A stretch of DNA of 64,000 bases from Clostridium sp. (lineage in GTDB: Bacteria; Bacillota; Clostridia; Clostridiales; Clostridiaceae): assembly GCA_031292145.1 (NCBI GenBank), contig JARLHR010000026.1, positions 1 to 64,000 of the forward strand. Reading direction: 5' to 3'. This document shows positions 6,930-14,337 of this stretch, one piece after another (within the stretch, counting starts at the first letter, position 1; every line of letters starts with the position of its first letter). Position numbers and translations under genes: made by a program. Under the pieces are notes generated by a model, which worked only from the letters and a program-made list of their open reading frames with translations, searched no databases and was not told where the DNA came from.

Positions 6930-7114
6930 TAAAAGCTGTTAGCTTTAAAGATAAAAAAGATAAAGAATTAATTGAGTTCATAGAAGGTAAGGAATTTTCT
7001 TACTATATTAAAGATTTAATCAGAAAAGATATGGAAGAAAAGGTATCTAGTGAAGTACCGAGTAAAGTTGAAAAAATGCCAAGTAGAAAAAGAAATATTA
7101 ATTTTGATATGTAG
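6920..7114 (+). CDS. ParR-like ribbon-helix-helix partition adaptor
   Basis: I favour TTG 6920, 7 nt after GGGGTG, giving 64 residues beginning MAVVKAVSFKDKKDKE; GTG 6911 is the in-frame alternative. It overlaps the parM stop by 10 nt. The pattern of a short beta strand, then DKELIEFIEG and FSYYIKDLIRKDMEE helices, fits the ribbon-helix-helix domain of small ParR/StbB proteins. The basic tail (PSRKRNINFDM) may be the filament-contacting part. Assignment rests mainly on gene order and pattern. Confidence 0.6.
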   Translation: MAVVKAVSFKDKKDKELIEFIEGKEFSYYIKDLIRKDMEEKVSSEVPSKVEKMPSRKRNINFDM

Positions 7115-7126
7115 GAGGGAACAGTA

Positions 7127-7366
7127 ATGAAAATAAATTTATTAAAAGATCAAATAGTAGAAATTGATTTAGGTAGTGAAGAATGTAGTTTAGTTGTGGA
7201 AGGTAAAACTTTTACAGAACAAATAACTGCGCTAGATGTTGCTATGGTAGGAAAATCTTATGATAAAAAGTTTAGCAATAGTTTTATAAGAAACATTTAT
7301 AAAAGATGTATAGGTATTGGAGCAAATGAGTACAGAATGTGTATTGATTATAGTTTTGAAGTATAA
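7127..7366 (+). CDS. Hypothetical protein following parM-parR
   Basis: A 79-residue soluble protein with RBS TAGGAGGGAAC, 12 bp after the ParR-like gene. It has an N-terminal beta-rich part (INLLKDQIVEIDLGSEECSL) and a basic C-terminal part containing IRNIYKRCIGIGAN. No family recognised. Tight spacing suggests co-transcription with parM-parR. Confidence 0.55.
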   Translation: MKINLLKDQIVEIDLGSEECSLVVEGKTFTEQITALDVAMVGKSYDKKFSNSFIRNIYKRCIGIGANEYRMCIDYSFEV

Positions 7367-7369
7367 AAA

Positions 7370-7394
7370 AGTCTATCCGCTGAATGGATAGACT
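7370..7394 (-). terminator. Terminator for the minus-strand small peptide gene
   Basis: AGTCTATCC/GGATAGACT stem, nine base pairs. On the plus strand the A-run lies before the stem, so the T-run is downstream only on the minus strand. It therefore ends a leftward transcript, the one carrying the peptide gene at 7457-7555. Confidence 0.65.
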
Positions 7395-7456
7395 ACCCTA
7401 TGGACAATTTATAATATAAATTTATGCAAGCAACTATAAAAAGATGCATATTTTCG

Positions 7457-7555
7457 TTAATTATTAACAATTAATTTACAAATAAGTGATAAAAGACCTA
7501 AAGCAACTAAAGAATAACCTGTACCAACCCAAATTTTATTTAAAACATTCATCAT
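7457..7555 (-). CDS. Small hydrophobic peptide gene, candidate type I toxin
   Basis: On the minus strand, AAAGGA lies 9 nt before two consecutive ATGs (7555, 7552), followed by 31 or 32 codons to TAA at 7457. The peptide is MNVLNKIW, then a glycine-containing hydrophobic helix (GTGYSLVALGLLSLICKLIV), then NN. A perfect nine-bp leftward terminator sits 60 bp downstream. It runs opposite to all neighbours, between the partition genes and the transfer-like genes. Size and topology fit type I toxins, but a signalling or membrane-accessory peptide is possible. No antisense antitoxin RNA was identified. Confidence 0.5.
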   Translation of the reverse strand: MMNVLNKIWVGTGYSLVALGLLSLICKLIVNN

Positions 7556-7631
7556 AATTCATTATCCTTTCTTAAATTATTTTAATTTATATCATGACCA
7601 ACTTTCTAGAAATTATACAAGGAGATTTTAA

Positions 7632-7862
7632 ATGTCTAATTTTTTAAATAGTTGTAAAGAATGGCTCGCAAATTTAACTAATGATGCTATTGGAAATGCA
7701 CTAATAAATATAGGCATACATACGCAAGAAGTGGCTATGATAGCAATAACTTTAGGTGTTTTACTATTAATATGCAGACGTACAAAAGTATTAAGATATG
7801 GTTTAATATCTTATCTATTAGGCTTATTAGTTGAATTAATTGGAATAACAATGATTAAATAA
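7632..7862 (+). CDS. Small two-helix membrane protein of the transfer-like module
   Basis: A 76-residue protein with RBS CAAGGAGATT. Two hydrophobic segments (residues about 33-49 and 57-73) are separated by the basic loop CRRTKVLRYG, giving an in-in or out-out hairpin. No family recognised. It lies 10 bp before the VirB2-like gene and is probably a component of the same membrane complex. Confidence 0.6.
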   Translation: MSNFLNSCKEWLANLTNDAIGNALINIGIHTQEVAMIAITLGVLLLICRRTKVLRYGLISYLLGLLVELIGITMIK

Positions 7863-7872
7863 GGAGTGCAGT

Positions 7873-8340
7873 ATGGAAATAAGTATTATATTAGATTATG
7901 AGGTTGTTTATTCAAAGGAATTTAAAAATTATGCTAAAGAGTTAAAAAATAAAATACCTAACCATGATAAAATGATTGAAATGGAATCTAGATTCATGAC
8001 TTTTTTAGAAACTGACAATCATGCAAAGTATCTTTATTCAATTGCAACCGGAGTAACTATTGCTGCATGTAATACATCTATGGTTTATGCTAAAGATCTG
8101 AGTGGTATTTCAGATAAAATAAGACAAAGTACAAATCCAATTATAGAGTTATTAGCTGGGTTGGGTTATCCAGTAACTTATGCAATGTTGATAGTTGGAG
8201 CAATAATGATAATAACTGGAAAGAAGTCGAAAGGGTTAGAAGTAATTAAGTGGGCATGCATTGGGTATATAGGATTGCAGTTTGTACCTTTCTTATTAAG
8301 TATGCTTGAAGAAATAGGCAGAGAGTTGAGGAATTCATGA
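7873..8340 (+). CDS. TrbC/VirB2-like membrane protein
   Basis: A 155-residue protein. The N-terminal 60 residues are charged and helical. Then come a signal-like hydrophobic stretch (LYSIATGVTIAACNTSMVYAKD) and two further helices (LLAGLGYPVTYAMLIVGAIM and VIKWACIGYIGLQFVPFLL) separated by a GKKSKGLE loop. The last two helices with a short basic loop are the signature of TrbC/VirB2 pilin-type proteins of type IV secretion in Gram-positive elements. The 3' end overlaps the ATPase gene by 4 nt, implying translational coupling. Confidence 0.6.
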   Translation: MEISIILDYEVVYSKEFKNYAKELKNKIPNHDKMIEMESRFMTFLETDNHAKYLYSIATGVTIAACNTSMVYAKDLSGISDKIRQSTNPIIELLAGLGYPVTYAMLIVGAIMIITGKKSKGLEVIKWACIGYIGLQFVPFLLSMLEEIGRELRNS

Positions 8341-10736
8341 GAGGATTAAAAATAATTCCACATGCTACACTAGAGAATACTAATATTAAAGATATAGTCA
8401 AGTCACTACATGAAGTTAAGAGATATACTGAAAGATATAATTTTGCTTGCTTAGATAAGTTTTTAGAAGATGGAGAACCACTACCAATAAAAAAACTTTT
8501 CAAGAGAGGAATAATAAAAAAACTAATTAAAGAAAAAGAGGATACAGATCTATTAATTTTGCAAAATACCTTTATATATGAAATTCAAATAACAAAAGAT
8601 AACATTGAATTTATATTGTTGAATAGAGATTTAGACAAGGTTAAAAAGACTTATAGTAAGTACATTGATAAGATTAAATTTGGAGATAATATTATAGATT
8701 ATCAAATACCCATAAATGAAAATATGAGTGTTTCTGAAATGGTTAATAAAGAACATTTCATGTTTTCTTTCAGGACTTCAAGTAGAGCGTTGGAACCATT
8801 AAAATACATTCTGGACCTGAAGAGAAATTTAAAAGAAGATGAAATGTTTATCTATCAAGTTATAATCGAGCCTTTGAATACAGATTGGTGGACTAGTTAC
8901 ACACAAGCATACAAGAAATTTAAAGAAGGAACAATGCCTAAAAAATTTCAATTAAAGGCAAAAGATATTTTTAATATTTTCGGAAATATAACTTTAGATG
9001 TAGCGCTTGAATTATTATATTGTTTTGAAGAAATACTTCTTGGTAAAGATGGGGTAGAAAAAATAGATACAACAGATGATGATGTAAGTATTATTAAAAG
9101 AGAAAGAGGACTTTCTAACTCGACTACAAGAAAAGGAACCGAAAAAGGTTTTGAAACAGCAATAAGAGGTATTGTTTACTCAAAATCTGAAAGTAGGAGA
9201 GAATTTTTACTGGATCAGTTTAAAAATTGTTTTGGCTGCATGGATTTAGATAATAGCTTAGTCATGAGAAAAATTAAAAATACAAAAGAAAATATGCAAA
9301 GAATTAAAAATAGAGAATTGTTTTGGCATCCTTTAAATGATTCGAAATTTATTCTTGGAGTTTCAGAACTTGAACATTTTTTACAACTTCCTCAAGTTTC
9401 ATTACAGAAAGAATTAAATATGCAAAGGTTAGATTTTGCAGAAATTAAACTAACTAAAGAATTATTAGAGGGTTATATACCAATTGGACATATATATGGT
9501 GGTAAGGGAGAAGCATATTGGAGCAAAATAAAAGATTTGCTTTGTCTATCTAAAGCAATAGTTGCAGTAAAAGGCGCAGGTAAATCAAAGTATTTCGAAA
9601 ACTATGTATATAATGCGTATTTAGGCGGGGACTGTGTTGTATATTTTGATTATATAGAAAATAACCAAAACGCCTGGGAAGTAGCAAAACATATTCCTAA
9701 TAAAGATGTTATTACATTAGATTTAAGTAAGGGTTTCACATTTGATTATCCAGAACTAGATATAAAGACAATTCCAAAAGATGAAGAATATAACCGTAAT
9801 GTTAAGAGATTTGCAAGTGATTATTGCATGCTTATGGAAAAGTTTATTAATACAATAAATACAGGTGATGCTCAGCCGTTAACAGCAAATATGAGGAATA
9901 TTTTAATTTCAGCTTGCAGTTTAACATTCTTAGCAGGATTTACAGATATGTATTCAATTTATAAGATTCTTACTAATTATAGATTTAGATATACTGTAGT
10001 GAAAAAGGTAAAAGAAATGAAAATTTATAGTGATGATGATTTTAGGTTTGAGATTATGAAATCATTAGATGAAGTCAAGGAAAATAAAAAAGGTTCAAAG
10101 ACAGAAAATACAACTATAGGTACTAATGATAAAGCCGATAGAGTTTTGGATAGGTTTAACGCACTTTTAAGAGATAGTAGGACCGAGGAAATGTTATTAG
10201 GTATAGATAGAAATAATGTTAACTTTGTAGATATATTTGAACAGAATAAAGTTGTGTTAGTGTTAATGCCTGAAGACTATTTTACAGATTATGAACTTAA
10301 AGATATAGTAATGACTTATTTTCTTTCAAGAATGAAATTGGCAGGACAAAAAAGAGCAGCACTTATAAAGGATAGAGAAAAAAGAAAAGTAGTTCATATA
10401 ATGTTAGATGAAATACATCAGCTTGATAATAGTACAAGTCTTATGATTAAAAACATAGCTGAAGATAGAAAGTTTAGAACAACTTATGTATTTACATGCC
10501 AATTCTTAAAACAATTTGGTAGGCTGTGGGATGCGGTAAAAGGAACTGGATGCAACTTTATGTTATTAGCAGGATGTGAGAAAGAGAATTTCACTCTATT
10601 AAAAGAAGAAATAGGGTCTAACTTTGAATTAAATGATTTAATTAAAATGCCTGCATTTCATAGCCTTAATATTGTAAGAGGAAGAGAAAAGACTATTCAG
10701 ACTTTTATGAGCAAGTTACCTAATGAGTTAAAATAA
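8337..10736 (+). CDS. VirB4/HerA-type conjugation ATPase
   Basis: A 799-residue protein with a VirB4-like plan: an N-terminal region of about 370 residues without clear motifs, then a RecA-like P-loop domain. Walker A is VKGAGKSK near residue 412; Walker B is VHIMLDEIHQL near 686, followed by the IAEDRKFRTTYVFTCQ region seen in HerA/VirB4 enzymes. These ATPases power substrate transfer or pilus assembly. The gene overlaps the VirB2-like gene by 4 nt. No relaxase, VirB6, VirB8 or coupling protein is visible in the window, so the secretion system is minimal or partly outside it. Confidence 0.75.
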   Translation: MRGLKIIPHATLENTNIKDIVKSLHEVKRYTERYNFACLDKFLEDGEPLPIKKLFKRGIIKKLIKEKEDTDLLILQNTFIYEIQITKDNIEFILLNRDLDKVKKTYSKYIDKIKFGDNIIDYQIPINENMSVSEMVNKEHFMFSFRTSSRALEPLKYILDLKRNLKEDEMFIYQVIIEPLNTDWWTSYTQAYKKFKEGTMPKKFQLKAKDIFNIFGNITLDVALELLYCFEEILLGKDGVEKIDTTDDDVSIIKRERGLSNSTTRKGTEKGFETAIRGIVYSKSESRREFLLDQFKNCFGCMDLDNSLVMRKIKNTKENMQRIKNRELFWHPLNDSKFILGVSELEHFLQLPQVSLQKELNMQRLDFAEIKLTKELLEGYIPIGHIYGGKGEAYWSKIKDLLCLSKAIVAVKGAGKSKYFENYVYNAYLGGDCVVYFDYIENNQNAWEVAKHIPNKDVITLDLSKGFTFDYPELDIKTIPKDEEYNRNVKRFASDYCMLMEKFINTINTGDAQPLTANMRNILISACSLTFLAGFTDMYSIYKILTNYRFRYTVVKKVKEMKIYSDDDFRFEIMKSLDEVKENKKGSKTENTTIGTNDKADRVLDRFNALLRDSRTEEMLLGIDRNNVNFVDIFEQNKVVLVLMPEDYFTDYELKDIVMTYFLSRMKLAGQKRAALIKDREKRKVVHIMLDEIHQLDNSTSLMIKNIAEDRKFRTTYVFTCQFLKQFGRLWDAVKGTGCNFMLLAGCEKENFTLLKEEIGSNFELNDLIKMPAFHSLNIVRGREKTIQTFMSKLPNELK

Positions 10737-10805
10737 TAAATGCATAAAACCTAAATAACTACAATAACTTATGTTATAGAGCAATTTAAGATATGAGAGT
10801 GTAAA

Positions 10806-11000
10806 ATGAGTGAAAAAAAACCTTTAAATGAAATTGGTGAGTCTTTACAGGAAATGAGTGATTCCCTAAAAGAAATTGTTGGTATTATAAAACCCAAACC
10901 TAAGAAAGCTAATTTAGTAGTCACAATAGGATGGGTATTTGTTGGAGGAATGGCATTATATGTGTTATATGTTCTGTATAAAATTATTGAAAGAATGTGA
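10806..11000 (+). CDS. Small single-pass membrane protein
   Basis: A 64-residue protein: a charged helical N-terminus (LNEIGESLQEMSDSLKEIVG), a KPKPKK linker and one membrane helix (residues 38-60, VTIGWVFVGGMALYVLYVLY). It is the last gene of the ATPase module, 69 bp after it. No family recognised; a bidirectional-looking terminator follows. Confidence 0.6.
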   Translation: MSEKKPLNEIGESLQEMSDSLKEIVGIIKPKPKKANLVVTIGWVFVGGMALYVLYVLYKIIERM

Positions 11001-11025
11001 ATGTTAAGAAACTATGCATTTAAAG

Positions 11026-11060
11026 AAAGAACTAGGTTTTATATTCCCCTAGTTCTTTTT
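11026..11060. terminator. Convergent terminator
   Basis: AAAGAACTAGG/CCTAGTTCTTTTT: A-run before and T-run after the stem, placed between a rightward and a leftward gene, so it can serve both. Confidence 0.8.
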
Positions 11061-11076
11061 GGTAGCTCCAATTATT

Positions 11077-11394
11077 TTATATATTGAAATAATTCTTATC
11101 AAGATCATATAATTCAATTATTAAATTCAAAATATCCTGAGGTGGTTTTCTATATCCATTCTCATAATTAGCGATAGTATTTAGTGCTTTTCCTAAATGT
11201 TGTCCAAATTGTTTTTGTGTTAAACCTACACTCATTCTTAAATTTCTAATTTTTCCACCTAAAGTATCGCCTTTTTCTATATTATATAATGTAGATAGAA
11301 GTTTAAATTTGTGATTGGTAAATAAACTATTATAGCTTGTCCTTTTGTCCACACTGCACATGCTAAGCTCATGACTACTTATTATCCATTGCAT
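11077..11394 (-). CDS. XRE-family regulator at the element edge
   Basis: The C-terminal 65 residues are a helix-turn-helix domain: LGGKIRNLRMSVGLTQKQFGQ, then HLGKALNTIANYENGYRKPP. The longest frame gives 105 residues, but its first 40 show no motif and no convincing ribosome site precedes any of the possible starts (11394, 11361). The upstream part overlaps a truncated flavoprotein gene on the other strand, so the 5' end may have been changed by the insertion. It is a candidate element repressor. Confidence 0.65.
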   Translation of the reverse strand: MQWIISSHELSMCSVDKRTSYNSLFTNHKFKLLSTLYNIEKGDTLGGKIRNLRMSVGLTQKQFGQHLGKALNTIANYENGYRKPPQDILNLIIELYDLDKNYFNI

Positions 11395-11859
11395 AAATTA
11401 AGGAAGATAAAAGGCTTAGAAAATGTAAAATATGTTGATCCGTATGCAGGAAGCAAGGGTAACTCAATTAGATATTTATCAGTTGCACCGAGAACTAACG
11501 ATTTAAAAGTTATTGGGGTAGATAATTTATTCTGTGCTGGCGAAAAGAGTGGATTATTTGTTGGTCATACAGAGGCAATTTGCACAGGTACGTTAGCTGG
11601 GCACAATTCCGTAAGATTAGCCATGGGAATGCCACTTTTAATTCTTCCATCATCTATTGCTATTGGTGATTTGATAACTTATGCAAATGAAAAAGCTAGA
11701 AATAGAGAAGGAAGGAAGGATAGATATACTTTTGCAGGATCTGTATACTTTAAAAGAATGCAAGAACTTGGATTGTACACTACTGATATCAATGAAATTA
11801 GAAGGAGAGTTGAAAAAGTTAATTTAGACAATGTTTTTAATCAAAAGTTATATTCCTAA
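11371..11859 (+). pseudogene. 3' fragment of a GidA/TrmFO-like FAD-dependent oxidoreductase gene
   Basis: The 162 codons match only the C-terminal third of GidA/TrmFO-like flavoproteins: GVDNLFCAGEKSGLFVGHTEA followed by GTLAGHNSVRLAMG is the conserved late FAD-binding block, then an all-helical tail. The N-terminal Rossmann motif GxGxxG is missing and there is no ribosome site before ATG 11371. The break lies near 11340-11375, next to the XRE regulator of the mobile element. The likeliest explanation is integration of the element inside this gene, with the 5' part left of the window. Confidence 0.75.
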
Positions 11860-11978
11860 CAACATGTACTATAAATTTTATAATTAACGTAATTTGAAAT
11901 TTAATTTATGATATGCACGAACACAAATTATAAATATTGAATAGTATATATTAACAAAAGAATAGGAGATGATAAACA

Positions 11979-12263
11979 ATGTCTAAACATTCAAGTAATT
12001 GTTGTTGCTGTAAATGTAATTCTTGCTGCTGTAAACCTAGCTGCTGCGAAATGTGCGGCTGTGGAGGCTGCGGTGGCTGTGGTGGAGGATGTGGCTGCGG
12101 TGGATTCGGTGGAGGCTGCGGTGGATTCGGTGGAGGCTGCGGTGGATTCGGTAACGGATTTGGCGGTGGCTGTGGCTGTGGTAGCTGGCTTTGGATTTTA
12201 ATAATTATATTCTTTGGCGGCTTTGGCGGCCTCGGCAGATGCGGTTGTGGAGGATTTTTCTAG
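11979..12263 (+). CDS. Cys/Gly-repeat small membrane protein
   Basis: A 94-residue protein with 22 cysteines and a very high glycine content. The N-terminus is Cys clusters (CCCCKC, CCCKPSCC); residues about 36-58 are GCGGFGG repeats encoded by three tandem 21-bp DNA units; a hydrophobic segment SWLWILIIIFFGG follows and the tail repeats CGCGG. A strong AGGAGATG site precedes it. Composition and the aromatic/aliphatic segment recall small spore-associated proteins, but I cannot name a family. The gene is much more GC-rich than its surroundings because of the Gly/Cys codons. Confidence 0.7.
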   Translation: MSKHSSNCCCCKCNSCCCKPSCCEMCGCGGCGGCGGGCGCGGFGGGCGGFGGGCGGFGNGFGGGCGCGSWLWILIIIFFGGFGGLGRCGCGGFF

Positions 12264-12320
12264 GAAGTTGATTAATCTTAAGGATTAAAACTGCAAAGTT
12301 ACCTTATCATTAAGTGATAT

Positions 12321-12345
12321 AAACGCTAATTATTAGCGTTTCTAT
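12321..12345 (+). terminator. Intrinsic terminator
   Basis: AAACGCTA/TAGCGTTT stem followed by TCTATTATTTT. Confidence 0.65.
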
Positions 12346-12462
12346 TATTTTAAAGCTAAATAATAATACTTAGTAAGTTGTATTATATACCTTAAAAAGA
12401 TATAATTTAAAATATTAAAAGAAAAAATTTACACAGATTTAAATTATGGAGTGATTAAATTT

Positions 12463-13173
12463 ATGGAAGAAAGATTGCAAAAATATATGGCAAGCTGCGG
12501 AGTAGCATCAAGAAGAAAATGTGAAGAAATAATACTTGAAGGAAAAGTTAAAGTTAATGGAGTGTTAGTTAAAGAAGTTGGAATTAAAGTTAGTCCAGTA
12601 AAAGATATAGTAGAGTATGATGGAAAGGTAATCAGTAAGGAAGAAAATAAAGTTTATATTATGCTTAATAAGCCAGAAGGATATATAAGCTCTGTTAAGG
12701 ATGAGAAGGGGAGAACAACAATTTTAGATATAGTTAAAGTAAAGGAAAGGATATATCCAATAGGAAGGTTAGATTATGACAGTTCAGGATTACTATTACT
12801 AACAAATGATGGTGAAATATATAATAAAATAATACATCCTAGGGTAGAGCTTACGAAAAAGTACATTGCTGTAGTTAAGGGTGAAATGACTGATAAAGAT
12901 ATAAAGAAATTTGAAATAGGTATTGATATTGGTGGGTATATAACTGCGCCAGCGGAACTTAAAGTTATAAGCTATGATAAAGATATATCAACTGTGGAAA
13001 TAGGAATTCATGAAGGGAAGAATAGGCAAATTAGAAAAATGTGTGCTGCATTAAAGCATGAGGTATTATCATTAAAAAGAATTTCAATTGGAGAAATAAA
13101 ACTTGGATATTTAAAAAGAGGAGAATTTAGAAATTTAAATGAAGATGAGATAAAATATTTAAATAGTTTATAA
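12463..13173 (+). CDS. RluB/RsuA-family rRNA pseudouridine synthase
   Basis: A 236-residue protein starting at ATG 12463, 11 nt after GGAG (GTG 12451 overlaps that site). Residues 1-60 are an S4 RNA-binding domain (ERLQKYMASCGVASRRKCEE). The catalytic domain has the family motif GRLDYDSSGLLLLTNDG with the catalytic Asp, and the late motif HEGKNRQIRKMC. Enzymes of this family isomerise a uridine in 23S or 16S rRNA; RluB is the likelier assignment because of the S4 domain and length. Confidence 0.9.
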   Translation: MEERLQKYMASCGVASRRKCEEIILEGKVKVNGVLVKEVGIKVSPVKDIVEYDGKVISKEENKVYIMLNKPEGYISSVKDEKGRTTILDIVKVKERIYPIGRLDYDSSGLLLLTNDGEIYNKIIHPRVELTKKYIAVVKGEMTDKDIKKFEIGIDIGGYITAPAELKVISYDKDISTVEIGIHEGKNRQIRKMCAALKHEVLSLKRISIGEIKLGYLKRGEFRNLNEDEIKYLNSL

Positions 13174-13282
13174 AGAATGGACTAGTGTTTAATTCAAAAA
13201 ATGAGTAATTTATTGAACATTTAGAAATAAGATGATAGAATAAAATAGATATTATACAATTTGATAAACAGGAAGGCAAAAA

Positions 13283-14179
13283 ATGGATGAAAAAAATAAT
13301 GAAAATAGCAAAGATTTAATGAGATTAATCCAAGGGAAATTTATAAGGTTAAGTAAAGGTCAGAAATTAATTGCTGAGTACATATTAAAAAATTATGATA
13401 AAGCAGCATTTATGACAGCAGCTAAATTAGGAATGTCAGTAGGGGTTTCTGAATCAACTGTTGTTAGATTTGCAATTGAGCTTGGTTTTTCAGGATATCC
13501 CAAACTACAAAAAGCTTTACAAGAACTTATAAAAAATAAGCTTACAACAGTTCAAAGGTTAGAGCTTAGAAATGATTATTTTTCTGATGGAGATGCTTTA
13601 AAAGGTGTTCTTAAGGCAGACATGGAAAATATACGAGCAACCTTAGAAAAGATAAATGAAAATACCTTTGAAGATGTTGTTAAAAGTATATTTGAAGCAA
13701 AAAGAATATATATAATTGGACTTAGAAGTTCAACAGCTTTAGCTGAATTCTTAGGATTTTATTTAAATATTATATTGCAAAATGTTAAGATCGTAAGTTA
13801 TGGAATTTCTGATGTTTTTGAGCAAATGATTAATGTAGGAGATGGAGATTTAGTGATAGGAATTGGTTTTCCTCGATATGCTGCCAAAACAATTGATGCA
13901 TTGGAGTTTTCGCAGGATAGAGGAGCTAAGGTAGTTGCACTTACAGATAGTTTATTATCACCGTTAGCATCTAAAGCCGATCATACATTAATTGCTCAAA
14001 GTAATATGGCTTCATTTGTAGATTCTTTAGTTGCACCTATGTCAGTAATAAACGCACTGATCATTGCAGTGGGAATGAGAGAAAAAGAAAGTATATCCGA
14101 TATTTTTGGAAATTTAGAACAAATATGGCAAACATATAATGTATATTCTTACAATAGTAAGAATGTAGCTGATGAGTAA
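13283..14179 (+). CDS. MurR/RpiR-family transcriptional regulator
   Basis: A 298-residue protein. Residues about 10-90 are an RpiR helix-turn-helix domain (LSKGQKLIAEYILKNYDKAAF, then SVGVSESTVVRFAIELGFSGY). Residues about 120-260 are a SIS sugar-phosphate-binding domain (RIYIIGLRSSTALAEF; DLVIGIGFPRYAAKTI). Such regulators sense phosphosugars. No sugar genes are adjacent, so its target is not shown. It has a long 109-bp upstream region and a terminator downstream. Confidence 0.88.
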   Translation: MDEKNNENSKDLMRLIQGKFIRLSKGQKLIAEYILKNYDKAAFMTAAKLGMSVGVSESTVVRFAIELGFSGYPKLQKALQELIKNKLTTVQRLELRNDYFSDGDALKGVLKADMENIRATLEKINENTFEDVVKSIFEAKRIYIIGLRSSTALAEFLGFYLNIILQNVKIVSYGISDVFEQMINVGDGDLVIGIGFPRYAAKTIDALEFSQDRGAKVVALTDSLLSPLASKADHTLIAQSNMASFVDSLVAPMSVINALIIAVGMREKESISDIFGNLEQIWQTYNVYSYNSKNVADE

Positions 14180-14209
14180 ATCCTTTTAAAAATGTAAAAT
14201 TAAAAAAGT

Positions 14210-14245
14210 AAGCTGTTCTCATAAAGATGAGGGCAGTTTATTTTT
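14210..14245 (+). terminator. Intrinsic terminator
   Basis: Imperfect stem AGCTGTTCTC/GAGGGCAGTTT with a T-run, directly after the RpiR gene. Confidence 0.65.
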
Positions 14246-14255
14246 AAAATTGGTC

Positions 14256-14316
14256 TTAGGCATATGAAAGAAAATAGACTAGCATGTTGACGTAGTATTT
14301 TTTTGAATATGCCTTA
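14256..14316. repeat. MITE-like element family A, short copy 1
   Basis: Ends TTAGGCATATGAAAGAAAAT and (inverted) ATTTTTTTGAATATGCCTTA; about 60 bp. It shares termini and the core AATAGACTAGCATGTTGAC with the copies at 21138, 31562, 35897 and 59405. Confidence 0.7.
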
Positions 14317-14337
14317 ATATGTTGTGGAGATGAAAGT

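Noticed and set aside
7370-7394. Hairpin considered as a plus-strand terminator after the parM operon
   Set aside because: On the plus strand the run of A precedes the stem and no T-run follows; it fits the minus-strand peptide gene.
12067-12177. Short tandem repeats considered as a CRISPR-like array
   Set aside because: The 21-bp units are contiguous, in frame and encode GCGGFGG; there are no spacers. No CRISPR array was seen anywhere in the window.
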